Assembly: GCF_029360585.1 (NCBI RefSeq)
Contig: NZ_JAQZSJ010000009.1
Location: 62,001-126,000, forward strand
Direction of reading: 5' to 3'
DNA length: 64,000 nucleotides
Origin: Cohnella caldifontis
GTDB taxonomy: Bacteria > Bacillota > Bacilli > Paenibacillales > Paenibacillaceae
In this document: positions 18,601 to 25,791 of the stretch, one piece after another
Layout of the letters: every line of letters starts with the position of its first letter
Position numbering within the stretch: position 1 is the first letter of the stretch
Program-made: the position numbers and the translations under genes
Notes under the pieces: model-generated
Told to the model about the DNA's origin: nothing
Databases searched by the model: none
Seen by the model: only the letters and a program-made list of their open reading frames with translations

Positions 18601-19655
18601 GCGGATGGGCCTCCCGACACGCCGGCGCTTTCGAAGGTGGCCATCTCCCGCATGATGCTGACGGCGGCGTCCAGCAGCGGGAAAGCCAGCGCGGCGCCGG
18701 TGCCTTCACCGAGCCGCATGCGCATATCCAGCATCGGAGCAAGGCCCAGGCGCTCCAACAGAAGCCGATGCCCCTGCTCCTGCGACAGGTGGGACGGAAT
18801 CAGGTACCCGATCGCCTGGGGGGCGAGCCGAACGGCCGTGAGCGCGGCGACGGTAGAGATAAAGCCGTCGACGACGATCGGGAGGCGCTCGGCCGCGGCG
18901 CCCAAAATCAAGCCGGTCAACCCGGCGATATCCAAGCCGCCCAGCTTGCCCAGCACGTCCAGCGGGTCGCCGGCGTCCGGAGCGTTACAGGCAATGGCCC
19001 GCCGGATAACGTCCCGTTTCCGCTCCACGCCCGCGTCATCTACGCCGGTTCCGCGTCCGACCGTATGCTCGGCATCGATGCCGCACAGCACGGCCATCAT
19101 CGCGGCGCTGGGCGTCGTGTTGCCGATGCCCATCTCGCCGGTCGCCAGCACCTTGAACCCTTGTCCGGCCAGTTCCCGCGCGACCGCGATCCCGGCTTCG
19201 ATCGCACGGGCCGCCTCCTCGCGGCTCATCGCCGGACCCCGGGCGATATTGGCGGTGCCGGGCCGCACCTTGCGCACGCGGAGCGCCTCGTGGCTCAGCT
19301 CGGCTTTGACGCCGATGTCGACGCAGAAGACGGCCGCGCCCGCTTGGCGGGCCAGCACGTTGATCGCGGCGCCGCCTCCGAGGAAGTTCATCACCATCTG
19401 CGCGGTGACTTCCTGCGGAAACGCGCTTACGCCCTCCTCGCACACGCCGTGGTCGGCCGCCATGACGACGACCGCCTTCGCCGCGAGGTCCGGGCGCAGC
19501 TCCCCCGTGATGCCCGCCAGCTGCACGGCGAGCTCCTCCAACCGGCCCAGGCTCCCCGGCGGTTTGGTCAGCGTGTCCAGATAACGGGCCGCCGCTTGCC
19601 GGGCGGATTCGTCCGGCGTCGCGATCTGCGCTAACGTCCGGTTCAGTTCATTCAT
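18597..19655 (-). CDS. cobT: Nicotinate-nucleotide:dimethylbenzimidazole phosphoribosyltransferase
   Basis: A 352-residue CobT that activates the lower-ligand base to its alpha-ribotide. It shows LTKPPGSLGRLEELA near residue 30, AADHGVCEEGVSAFPQEVT, and GEGTGAALA near residue 315 with the catalytic Glu. It overlaps btuD by 8 bases upstream and cobU by 4 bases downstream. Which base is used in this organism cannot be told from the gene. Confidence 0.95.
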   Translation of the reverse strand: MNELNRTLAQIATPDESARQAAARYLDTLTKPPGSLGRLEELAVQLAGITGELRPDLAAKAVVVMAADHGVCEEGVSAFPQEVTAQMVMNFLGGGAAINVLARQAGAAVFCVDIGVKAELSHEALRVRKVRPGTANIARGPAMSREEAARAIEAGIAVARELAGQGFKVLATGEMGIGNTTPSAAMMAVLCGIDAEHTVGRGTGVDDAGVERKRDVIRRAIACNAPDAGDPLDVLGKLGGLDIAGLTGLILGAAAERLPIVVDGFISTVAALTAVRLAPQAIGYLIPSHLSQEQGHRLLLERLGLAPMLDMRMRLGEGTGAALAFPLLDAAVSIMREMATFESAGVSGGPSA

Positions 19656-20436
19656 CGCGGGTTCCCCCTTGCCTCAGCATGATTTGCGGCACCCGATGCT
19701 CCGGATGCCGGACGAGCACCGGCGATGTGCCGTACACCTCGCGGATCAGTTCTTCCCGCAGGATATCCTCCGCGGTTCCGATCGCGCGGACGACGCCGCC
19801 CTTAAGCAGCAGCATTCGGTCGCAATACAGCGCCGCGAGATTGAGATCGTGCAGCACCGCGATCACGGTCAGCTCCTGCTCGCGCTGCCAAGCTTTGATG
19901 CGGTCCATCATCTGGACCTGGTAACCGATATCGAGATAGGTGGTCGGCTCGTCGAGCAGGAGCAGCCGGGGCTGCTGGGCCATCGCCTTCCCCAATGCCG
20001 CCCGTTGCCGCTCCCCGCCGCTCAGGACGTGAAGGGAACGGTCCTGCAGGCGAGTAAGTCCCAGCTTGTCGATGATCGCGTCCACGATCGCTCCCGTCTC
20101 CGGCGCTTCTTCGCCCATCCAATTCCGATAAGGATGCCGGCCCATTTCGATCACTTCCCTCACCGTGAACCCGACGGGAGGAAGCGCCTCCTGCTGCAGG
20201 ACGGCCAGCAACCGGGACAGCTGCTTGCGCGAATAGGCGGACAGCGGCTTCCCGTCCAATTCGATGGCGCCGGCATCCGGCTTCTCCACGCCGGAGATCA
20301 GCTTGAGCAGCGTGGACTTGCCGCTGCCGTTCGGGCCGAGGATGCCGAAGCATTCCCCGCGCCTAACCGTAAATCCGACGCCCGTAAGCACGGAAGTTTC
20401 CCCGTACGTTTTCCGAATACCTTCCACGTGCAGCAT
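19648..20436 (-). CDS. btuD: Cobalamin/corrinoid ABC transporter ATPase
   Basis: A 262-residue FecE/BtuD-type ATPase: Walker A GPNGSGKST (about 34-42), Q-loop, signature LSGGERQR and Walker B LLLLDEPTTYLD. It powers import by the BtuC-type permease encoded 5 bases upstream. Siderophore ATPases of the FhuC family look alike; assignment to corrinoid rests on the riboswitch and the cob genes in the same operon. Its 3' end overlaps cobT by 8 bases. Confidence 0.85.
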   Translation of the reverse strand: MLHVEGIRKTYGETSVLTGVGFTVRRGECFGILGPNGSGKSTLLKLISGVEKPDAGAIELDGKPLSAYSRKQLSRLLAVLQQEALPPVGFTVREVIEMGRHPYRNWMGEEAPETGAIVDAIIDKLGLTRLQDRSLHVLSGGERQRAALGKAMAQQPRLLLLDEPTTYLDIGYQVQMMDRIKAWQREQELTVIAVLHDLNLAALYCDRMLLLKGGVVRAIGTAEDILREELIREVYGTSPVLVRHPEHRVPQIMLRQGGTRDE

Positions 20437-20440
20437 GCGA

Positions 20441-21478
20441 TTACGCCCTCGCCATCCGTTTGTTTTTGCGGAGCAAATACGCGAAGAAAGGCGCGCCGAG
20501 GAAGGCGGTGACGACGCCCAGCGGAATTTCCGTCGGGCTGAGCACCATGCGCGCCAGCGTATCCGCCCACAGCAGGTACACGCCTCCGAAAACGGCCGAA
20601 AGCGGAACGAGCAGCCGATAGTCCGGACCGGCCGCGAGCCGGATCAGATGGGGAATGACGAGGCCGACGAAGCCGATCGTGCCCGCCACCGATACGGCCG
20701 CCGCCGTCAGAAGCGTAGAGACGACGAGCACCGCGAGGCGCGTTCGGCCCACGTTCACGCCCAAATGCTCGGCTTGCCGTTCCCCCAGGCTGAACAGATT
20801 CAGCGTCCGGGCATACGCCGTCAGGACCGCCAGACCGACGGCCAGGTATGGTGCGAGCGTAAGCGCCAGCGGCCAGCCTCGCATCGCCAAGCTGCCCATC
20901 AGCCAAAACGTGATTTCGTTCACGACCTTGTCGGACAGGGATACCATGAACGATACGGCCGACCCCAGGAAAGCTTGCACGACGACGCCCGCCAAGATCA
21001 GCGTCTCCAGCTGAAGCTTGCCTTGCAGGAAAGCGAGCCGAAGCACCAGAAGCAAGCTCAGGATTCCGGTGGCGAACGCGACGATCGGAATCGACCAATT
21101 GCCCGGCAGCAGCGTCTGCAAGCCGAACAGGATGACCGCGGATGCCCCGACCGCCGAGCCGGACGCCACGCCGAGCGTGAACGGGTCCGCGAGCGGGTTG
21201 CGCAGCACGCCCTGGAAGCCGGCGCCGGCCAGCGACAGGCAAGCGCCGACGAGTATGGCGAGCAGCACGCGGGGCAGCCGGACCCGCAGCACGATTTGCT
21301 CGGAGGAGACGGGCCAGTCGGCATGCACCCAAGTCCCGACTCCGGGTAGCCGATGCCATAAGATTCCCCAAACCTCGGGGAGAGGCAGCCGCGCGGTACC
21401 CATCGACAGGCTGATGACGCAGGAGAGAAGCAGGACCGCGAGTCCTGCTCCTCCCCATAAAATCAGCTTTCGGCTCAC
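20441..21478 (-). CDS. btuC: Cobalamin/corrinoid ABC transporter permease
   Basis: A 345-residue FecCD-family permease with about ten membrane segments. The family motifs LPRVLLAILVGACLSLAGAG and RNPLADPFTLGVASGSAVGA are visible, as is GFVGLVIPHLIRL. It starts with GTG overlapping the btuF stop (GTGA). Sequence alone does not separate corrinoid from siderophore permeases; the operon decides. Confidence 0.87.
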   Translation of the reverse strand: MSRKLILWGGAGLAVLLLSCVISLSMGTARLPLPEVWGILWHRLPGVGTWVHADWPVSSEQIVLRVRLPRVLLAILVGACLSLAGAGFQGVLRNPLADPFTLGVASGSAVGASAVILFGLQTLLPGNWSIPIVAFATGILSLLLVLRLAFLQGKLQLETLILAGVVVQAFLGSAVSFMVSLSDKVVNEITFWLMGSLAMRGWPLALTLAPYLAVGLAVLTAYARTLNLFSLGERQAEHLGVNVGRTRLAVLVVSTLLTAAAVSVAGTIGFVGLVIPHLIRLAAGPDYRLLVPLSAVFGGVYLLWADTLARMVLSPTEIPLGVVTAFLGAPFFAYLLRKNKRMARA

Positions 21479-22494
21479 TTGCCGACCATTCCCGGATAAA
21501 TCCCTTCGGAAAGCTGCAGCAGCGCTTCCGTCAGCCGCGGCCCCGGGCGGGACAGGATGTCGTCGTTAATGCCGACCAAGCGGTTTTCCGCGACCGCCTT
21601 GATTTTGTCCCAACCGGACCGCCCGCGGATGAGATCCTCCAGCTTTTTCCCGCTTTTGTCGTCGACGATGTCCGCGCCGTAGAAGATGACGTCCGGGTTG
21701 TCCTTGATGATTTTCTCTTCGTTGATCTGGTTCCAGCCTTCCGTGTCGCCCGCGATGTTGACGCCTCCGGCCATCGTGATCAGCTCGTCCATGAACTCGC
21801 CTTTGCCCACCGTCCACCCGGGGGAAAACTCCAAATATACCTTTTTCCGGTCTTCGGGCTTGATTTTGGCGGCGGCTTCCGTTACCTTGCGGACGTCCTC
21901 GCGCATGTTGGCCACGATTTTCTCCGCTTCCTCCTGGCGGTCTCCGATCTGCCCGAAGAGCAGAATGTTGTTCATGACGTCGTCCAGGTTTGCCGGGTCG
22001 GTGCGGAACACCTTCAGCCCCAGATCGCGCAGCTTGTTCAGCGCCTCTTCCTTGATCGAGATGCCCGCGAACACGAGATCCGGGTTCGCCGCGAGCACGG
22101 CTTCCGCGTTCGGCTCGGTCACGCCGCCCATTTTCGGCTTGCTTTCCACTTCCTTCGGGAAGTTGTCGTAATCGGAGACGCCTACGACCTGGTCGCCCAA
22201 GCCGATCGTGAACAAAATTTCCGTCTCCGACACGGACGTCGACACGATGCGCGCCGGCGCTTTGTCGAACGTGAATTCCGTGCCCGTGGCGTCTTTCACC
22301 GTCAGCGGATAGACGGTCCGCTTGGTCTCCGCAGCCGAAGTCTCCGATGCTTGCGGCTGCTGGGACTCCGCGGCCGAGGCGGACGGAGAACCGCTTGGCG
22401 GGGAACTTTGCGCGCCCGTTTCGCCTTTATCCCCGCACGCCGCCAAACCGAACGCCAACGCGAGCAAAACCAACCACAATCCGATACGCTTCAT
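21475..22494 (-). CDS. btuF: Corrinoid-binding lipoprotein of ABC transporter
   Basis: A 339-residue class III solute-binding lipoprotein. The signal ends in GLAAC with Cys20 as the lipidation site; a Ser/Ala/Glu/Gln-rich spacer (about 25-60) tethers the binding domain. The ARIVSTSVSETEILFTIG and LDDVMNNILLFGQIG segments are typical of BtuF/FepB-type proteins. It is the first gene after the cobalamin riboswitch, with about 200 bases of leader between the aptamer and its ATG. Iron siderophores are the alternative ligand, but regulation argues for corrinoids. Confidence 0.87.
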   Translation of the reverse strand: MKRIGLWLVLLALAFGLAACGDKGETGAQSSPPSGSPSASAAESQQPQASETSAAETKRTVYPLTVKDATGTEFTFDKAPARIVSTSVSETEILFTIGLGDQVVGVSDYDNFPKEVESKPKMGGVTEPNAEAVLAANPDLVFAGISIKEEALNKLRDLGLKVFRTDPANLDDVMNNILLFGQIGDRQEEAEKIVANMREDVRKVTEAAAKIKPEDRKKVYLEFSPGWTVGKGEFMDELITMAGGVNIAGDTEGWNQINEEKIIKDNPDVIFYGADIVDDKSGKKLEDLIRGRSGWDKIKAVAENRLVGINDDILSRPGPRLTEALLQLSEGIYPGMVGK

Positions 22495-22577
22495 TTTCCT
22501 ATCTGCCCCTTCTAATGAGTGGATAGAGAAAAGAGCTTGAACGACACCGACCGAAAATCACCCGTTCTACGAGGAAA

Positions 22578-22605
22578 CCCCCCGTCTCCACAGGGAAACG
22601 GGGGG
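22578..22605 (-). terminator. Attenuator-type hairpin in the btuF leader
   Basis: CCCCCCGT (22578-22585) and ACGGGGGG (22598-22605) form a perfect 8-bp stem; on the minus strand it is followed by TTTCCTCG, a short T-run. It lies between the riboswitch aptamer and btuF, where a ligand-controlled terminator would be expected. The weak T-tail leaves open control of translation instead. Confidence 0.55.
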
Positions 22606-22691
22606 CTGCTGCTCAGGAATGTCAAGCCGCGTACGGCTGAAGCGCGCGCGAAGCTCCTGATCGACCAGTCCTTTTCCGCGAAGGATGTTCA

Positions 22692-22895
22692 ATGGCTCAG
22701 CACGAAAGGCAGGTTTCCTGGCTGTCGGGCGATCGACTTCCTCCCCTTCCCGTTCCTAGCGGAACAGTGGGATTACGAGGTTGTCCCCGATTCACAGTGG
22801 CGGGACCGCGCCGGATTCGCACCGGCTTCCCTTTTACCCTTGACCTTGCCCGGTCGGGCATCGTCAAGGCACCTTTCGGCGGTATGTACTTGTCA
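22692..22895 (-). promoter_or_regulatory. Cobalamin riboswitch (AdoCbl aptamer)
   Basis: Read on the minus strand, this leader holds the cobalamin-riboswitch landmarks in order: AGGTGCC near the 5' end, the B12-box core GCCGGTGCGAATCCGGCGCG then GTCCCGCCACTGTGA, and the 3' segment GCCAGGAAACCTGCC. It lies between the promoter at 22916-22944 and btuF. Binding of adenosylcobalamin should reduce expression of the ten-gene operon. Confidence 0.95.
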
Positions 22896-22915
22896 AGCGC
22901 AAATCTCTTGATCGG

Positions 22916-22944
22916 ATTATAGCGTAACCTAGCGAATAAGAGAA
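22916..22944 (-). promoter_or_regulatory. Promoter of the cobalamin operon
   Basis: TATAAT at 22916-22921 on the minus strand, a 17-base spacer and a weak TTCTCT at 22939-22944. Transcription would begin near 22909, a dozen bases before the riboswitch aptamer. Confidence 0.65.
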
Positions 22945-22973
22945 GCGAAAATCTTCCCAATTTCCCTCCGCGC

Positions 22974-23663
22974 CTAAGAAAGCCATCCGTAAACCGGGAT
23001 GAACAGAAGCGGCGTCAGCATCGCCGCCACCGCCATCGAGAAGCCGCTGACGGAACCTTGGGCTTCCGAATACAGCAGCAGCCGGGCGGTGCCGATTCCG
23101 TGCGCGGTCGTGCCGATCGCCGTTCCGATCGCGGCGTCGGAGCGGATGCCGGCCAGCCGGGCCAGCGCCGGACCGGCCACGCTGCCGAGCAGCCCCGCCA
23201 GCACCGTGAACGCGGCGCCGAGCGGCGGAATGCCGCCCAGCCGGGCGACGATCTCCAGCGAGACGGGCGAGGTGACGTTTTTGGGCAGCATCGAGAGCAG
23301 GACGGGCTTCGAGCTTCCGAACAGCCACAGCAGGCACGCGGTACTGCCGATGCCGAATACCGATCCGGCCGTGACTCCGGACAAGATCGCCGCCGCGTTC
23401 CGGCGCACTTTGGGCCAGTTTTGGTAGAATACCGTGCCCAGCGCGATCGTCGCCGGCCCCAGGAAGAAAGAGACCAGGCTGCCGCCCCGGTCATAGTCGT
23501 CGTACGGAATGCCGCACAGCGTCAAAAAGGCGATCAGGACTGCCGAAGCCGCAAGCAGAGGATGCAGCGGGCTCCACCATCTGCGGCGGACCCAATCGGC
23601 CAGCGCGTACGCGCCTACGGTTACAGCGACGCCGAACAAAGGCTGGCTCGTCAAGGCGTTCAT
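22974..23663 (-). CDS. lrgB: LrgB/CidB family protein
   Basis: A 229-residue multi-pass membrane protein of the LrgB/YohK family. PLLAASAVLIAFL, FLGPATIALGTVFYQN and GTTAHGIGTARLL are the family marks. LrgA/LrgB pairs are associated with control of autolysis and, in Bacillus (PftAB/YsbAB), with pyruvate transport. The start at 23663 has GGAGGAG 5 bases upstream and overlaps the lrgA stop (ATGA). An open frame continues upstream but only as a shadow of lrgA. Confidence 0.88.
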   Translation of the reverse strand: MNALTSQPLFGVAVTVGAYALADWVRRRWWSPLHPLLAASAVLIAFLTLCGIPYDDYDRGGSLVSFFLGPATIALGTVFYQNWPKVRRNAAAILSGVTAGSVFGIGSTACLLWLFGSSKPVLLSMLPKNVTSPVSLEIVARLGGIPPLGAAFTVLAGLLGSVAGPALARLAGIRSDAAIGTAIGTTAHGIGTARLLLYSEAQGSVSGFSMAVAAMLTPLLFIPVYGWLS

Positions 23664-24019
23664 GCGCTCCTCCTCTTTTCCAGCCATTGCGTCAGCGCGC
23701 CCGTCACGAGCAGCGAGACGAGCGTGCTGAACACGAGGCCGATGACGATGGACAGCGCGGACTCCCGGATCAGCGGAAAATACGCCATCGTGCCGACGAC
23801 GAACGGAACGAAGAACAGCAGCATGTGCCGGAGCAAAAACCGCGCGGGCGCCTCGACCCACTCCAGCTTCACGATTTTCAGGAACAGGCAGGCGGTAAAC
23901 AGGATCAGCCCGATGACGTTCGCCGGCAGCGGAAGCGACAAGCCGGTCTGGATCAGCAGGCCGAGAAAATGGAACGCGAGCAAAATCGCCAAGCCGAGCA
24001 TGACGGTCACGCCTTTCAT
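23660..24019 (-). CDS. lrgA: CidA/LrgA family holin-like protein
   Basis: A 119-residue protein with four predicted membrane segments. LPLPANVIGLILFTACLFL and FFVPFVVGTM match the LrgA/CidA family (PxPxxxIG motif). It is coupled to lrgB by an ATGA overlap. Upstream is an unrelated hypothetical gene on the same strand with a 91-base gap. No LytSR-like regulator is adjacent. Confidence 0.88.
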   Translation of the reverse strand: MKGVTVMLGLAILLAFHFLGLLIQTGLSLPLPANVIGLILFTACLFLKIVKLEWVEAPARFLLRHMLLFFVPFVVGTMAYFPLIRESALSIVIGLVFSTLVSLLVTGALTQWLEKRRSA

Positions 24020-24110
24020 CCGAAGCTGTTGTTTCTCATTCTCGGCACGGGCGCGATTTCCTCCTGTCCGCAGCCGCAGTTCGGAAAGCTTTGAGGGTCC
24101 GTCGGCTCGG

Positions 24111-24632
24111 TCACGAACCTTCCAACGCCTCCATGGAGCGCAGCGCGTCCTCGATCAATTCGGGCAGATCTTCCATCTGGTCCTCGCCTACGAGCCGATT
24201 GAACTTGATTTCCGCAACATTCCGATATCCGGCGGGCGAGTCGTCCCCATACACGAAACTGAGCGTCTGGACCGGCGGTTCCGCCGTCAGCCAGATGCCG
24301 CGGAGAACACGCTCCACCTGTCCGCACTGCTCCCGGTAATCTTCGGCGACAGGCAGCTCGAATCGCAGGCTCAGCGCGCATCCCGGCGCCTGGCCCGGGA
24401 TTTCCAGAATCTCCGCGGCCAAGTCCTTCAAGGACGCCTCAAGCCGGATTTCCGCCGTCACGTTCTCCGTATCGGTCCGTTCGAACCGCAGCGCGAGCCG
24501 CCTCGACATCACCGCCATGTCCAGCAGGTCCGACCTTCCGACGATTCGGACGCGGCCTTCCAGGTTGTCCAGGTCGTAGAGCCGGTTCTCCAGCGCGACC
24601 TTCAAATTCTCGAAAACGGTAGGATCGAACAA
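24111..24632 (-). CDS. Hypothetical cytoplasmic protein
   Basis: A 173-residue soluble protein, acidic overall, predicted as mixed alpha/beta. It contains NRLYDLDNLEGRVRIVGRSD near the N-terminus and IEDALRSMEALEGS at the end. No motif ties it to a known family. It begins with TTG, preceded by AGCGGGGTG about 9 bases upstream. It follows the Crp-type gene but is separated from it by a strong terminator, so it starts its own unit, possibly including lrgAB. Confidence 0.6.
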   Translation of the reverse strand: MFDPTVFENLKVALENRLYDLDNLEGRVRIVGRSDLLDMAVMSRRLALRFERTDTENVTAEIRLEASLKDLAAEILEIPGQAPGCALSLRFELPVAEDYREQCGQVERVLRGIWLTAEPPVQTLSFVYGDDSPAGYRNVAEIKFNRLVGEDQMEDLPELIEDALRSMEALEGS

Positions 24633-24652
24633 GTCGTTACACCCCGCTTTTC

Positions 24653-24687
24653 CAAAAAAGAGCCGGGCGCCCGAGGGTCCCGGCTCC
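24653..24687 (-). terminator. Intrinsic terminator after the Crp-type gene
   Basis: On the minus strand GAGCCGGG pairs with CCCGGCTC, followed at once by TTTTTT. It lies 30 bases beyond the stop codon at 24718. Confidence 0.9.
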
Positions 24688-24717
24688 TGCGTTATGAATG
24701 GCCTTCCGCGCAGCCGG

Positions 24718-25614
24718 CTACTGGTTGGCGCGCAGCCGCTCGAGATTCAGCACGAAGCGGCCCTCGCTCATCCGGATGAGCCCCGTCTCGTCCAGCCGGT
24801 TCAGCGCTTGCTGCAGCTCGGCGAGCCGCACCCCGACAAGCTCCGCCAACTCGTTCAAGTCGAGGGGAAGCGCCACCTCGATCGCGTTTTTCGACCTCCG
24901 GCCGTGGCGGCTGGCCATTTGGATCAGTCCCCGGATCACCCGCGTGCGCGCGTCGAACGCGACGAGATCTCGAAGGTGCTGGTTCGTGTCCCGGATTCTC
25001 GCGCTAAGCTGCGCCAGGATCGCCCGGGCAATATCGAAATGCTCCTGGAGAAGCAGGAGGAAATCGGCATGGGAAATCGCCAGCAGTTCGGTTTTCTGCA
25101 GCGTCTGCGCGGAGGCGGAACGGGGCATGCCGTCCAGCAGGGACAGTTCGCCGAAGCTGTCGCCGGGGCGGAAAACGGACATCGTCTTCTCCCGGCCTTC
25201 CTGGCCGTGAATGAAGATTTTAACGGCGCCTTTCAGGACGATGAAAAACGAGTCGCCGGGATCCCCTTCCCGAAACAGCAGCGATCGGGCAGGGTATTTC
25301 CGGATTTCGAAGCGGGCCATCACCAGTTCCAGCTGTTCGGGGGTGAGCGGCTCGAACATGGGAATTCCTTGGAGGATATGTCCGACCTTTTCCTTGTCCA
25401 ATTCGGGCGCTGGAGGAAGACGGGGGCTGTCCGCGGGTATGGATGCCGGCGCGGCCTCCACTTCGATCACCCGCACGTTGTATTGGATCAGAAGCCGGAT
25501 CTGTTTGTCGGTCAGCGACGTTCCCCGCCCCGCCAGCTTGATGCCGGCGTCGGAGTATACGTCTTTGTCGAGCTTCATGCCGGCTTTGGCGCTCTCGATC
25601 GGGATGACGGGCAT
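24718..25614 (-). CDS. Crp/Fnr-type regulator with HD-GYP-associated N-terminal domain
   Basis: A 298-residue regulator in three parts. Residues 1-52 (PIESAKAGMKLDKDVY, GRGTSLTDKQIRLL, VRVIEVE) look like the small beta domain that usually precedes HD-GYP phosphodiesterase domains. Residues about 83-200 are a cyclic-nucleotide-binding fold (FREGDPGDSFFIVLKGAVKI, FGELSLLDGMPRSAS). The rest is a winged-helix DNA-binding region (LNELAELVGVRLAELQQALN). No FNR-type cysteine cluster is seen. It is divergent from a sensor kinase, with a 17-bp palindrome between them that may be its operator. Confidence 0.85.
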   Translation of the reverse strand: MPVIPIESAKAGMKLDKDVYSDAGIKLAGRGTSLTDKQIRLLIQYNVRVIEVEAAPASIPADSPRLPPAPELDKEKVGHILQGIPMFEPLTPEQLELVMARFEIRKYPARSLLFREGDPGDSFFIVLKGAVKIFIHGQEGREKTMSVFRPGDSFGELSLLDGMPRSASAQTLQKTELLAISHADFLLLLQEHFDIARAILAQLSARIRDTNQHLRDLVAFDARTRVIRGLIQMASRHGRRSKNAIEVALPLDLNELAELVGVRLAELQQALNRLDETGLIRMSEGRFVLNLERLRANQ

Positions 25615-25708
25615 GGATATTCCACCTTAACAGGATCGCTCTACTTTATTCATTCGATACGTTTCGCCGGAATCCTCCGCCTGCGAAACTTCTCGCGTTT
25701 TTTGTCAA

Positions 25709-25725
25709 GTTGATGTCACTTCAAC
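25709..25725. promoter_or_regulatory. 17-bp palindrome, candidate Crp-type operator
   Basis: GTTGATGTCACTTCAAC is symmetric at 14 of 16 paired positions. It lies between the divergent Crp-type gene and the kinase gene, 67 bases before the kinase start, in a place suited to regulating either. It resembles Fnr/Crp half-site spacing. Confidence 0.45.
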
Positions 25726-25791
25726 AGGAATCCGGCCGAACGATGTCAAAATGAATAAGTCAGCCGAGAAGATTCATGGAGGAACGAAGCC

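Noticed and set aside
22519-22960. Short open frames on both strands around 22.5-22.9 kb
   Set aside because: They lie in the leader and aptamer of the cobalamin riboswitch, whose RNA landmarks are all present.
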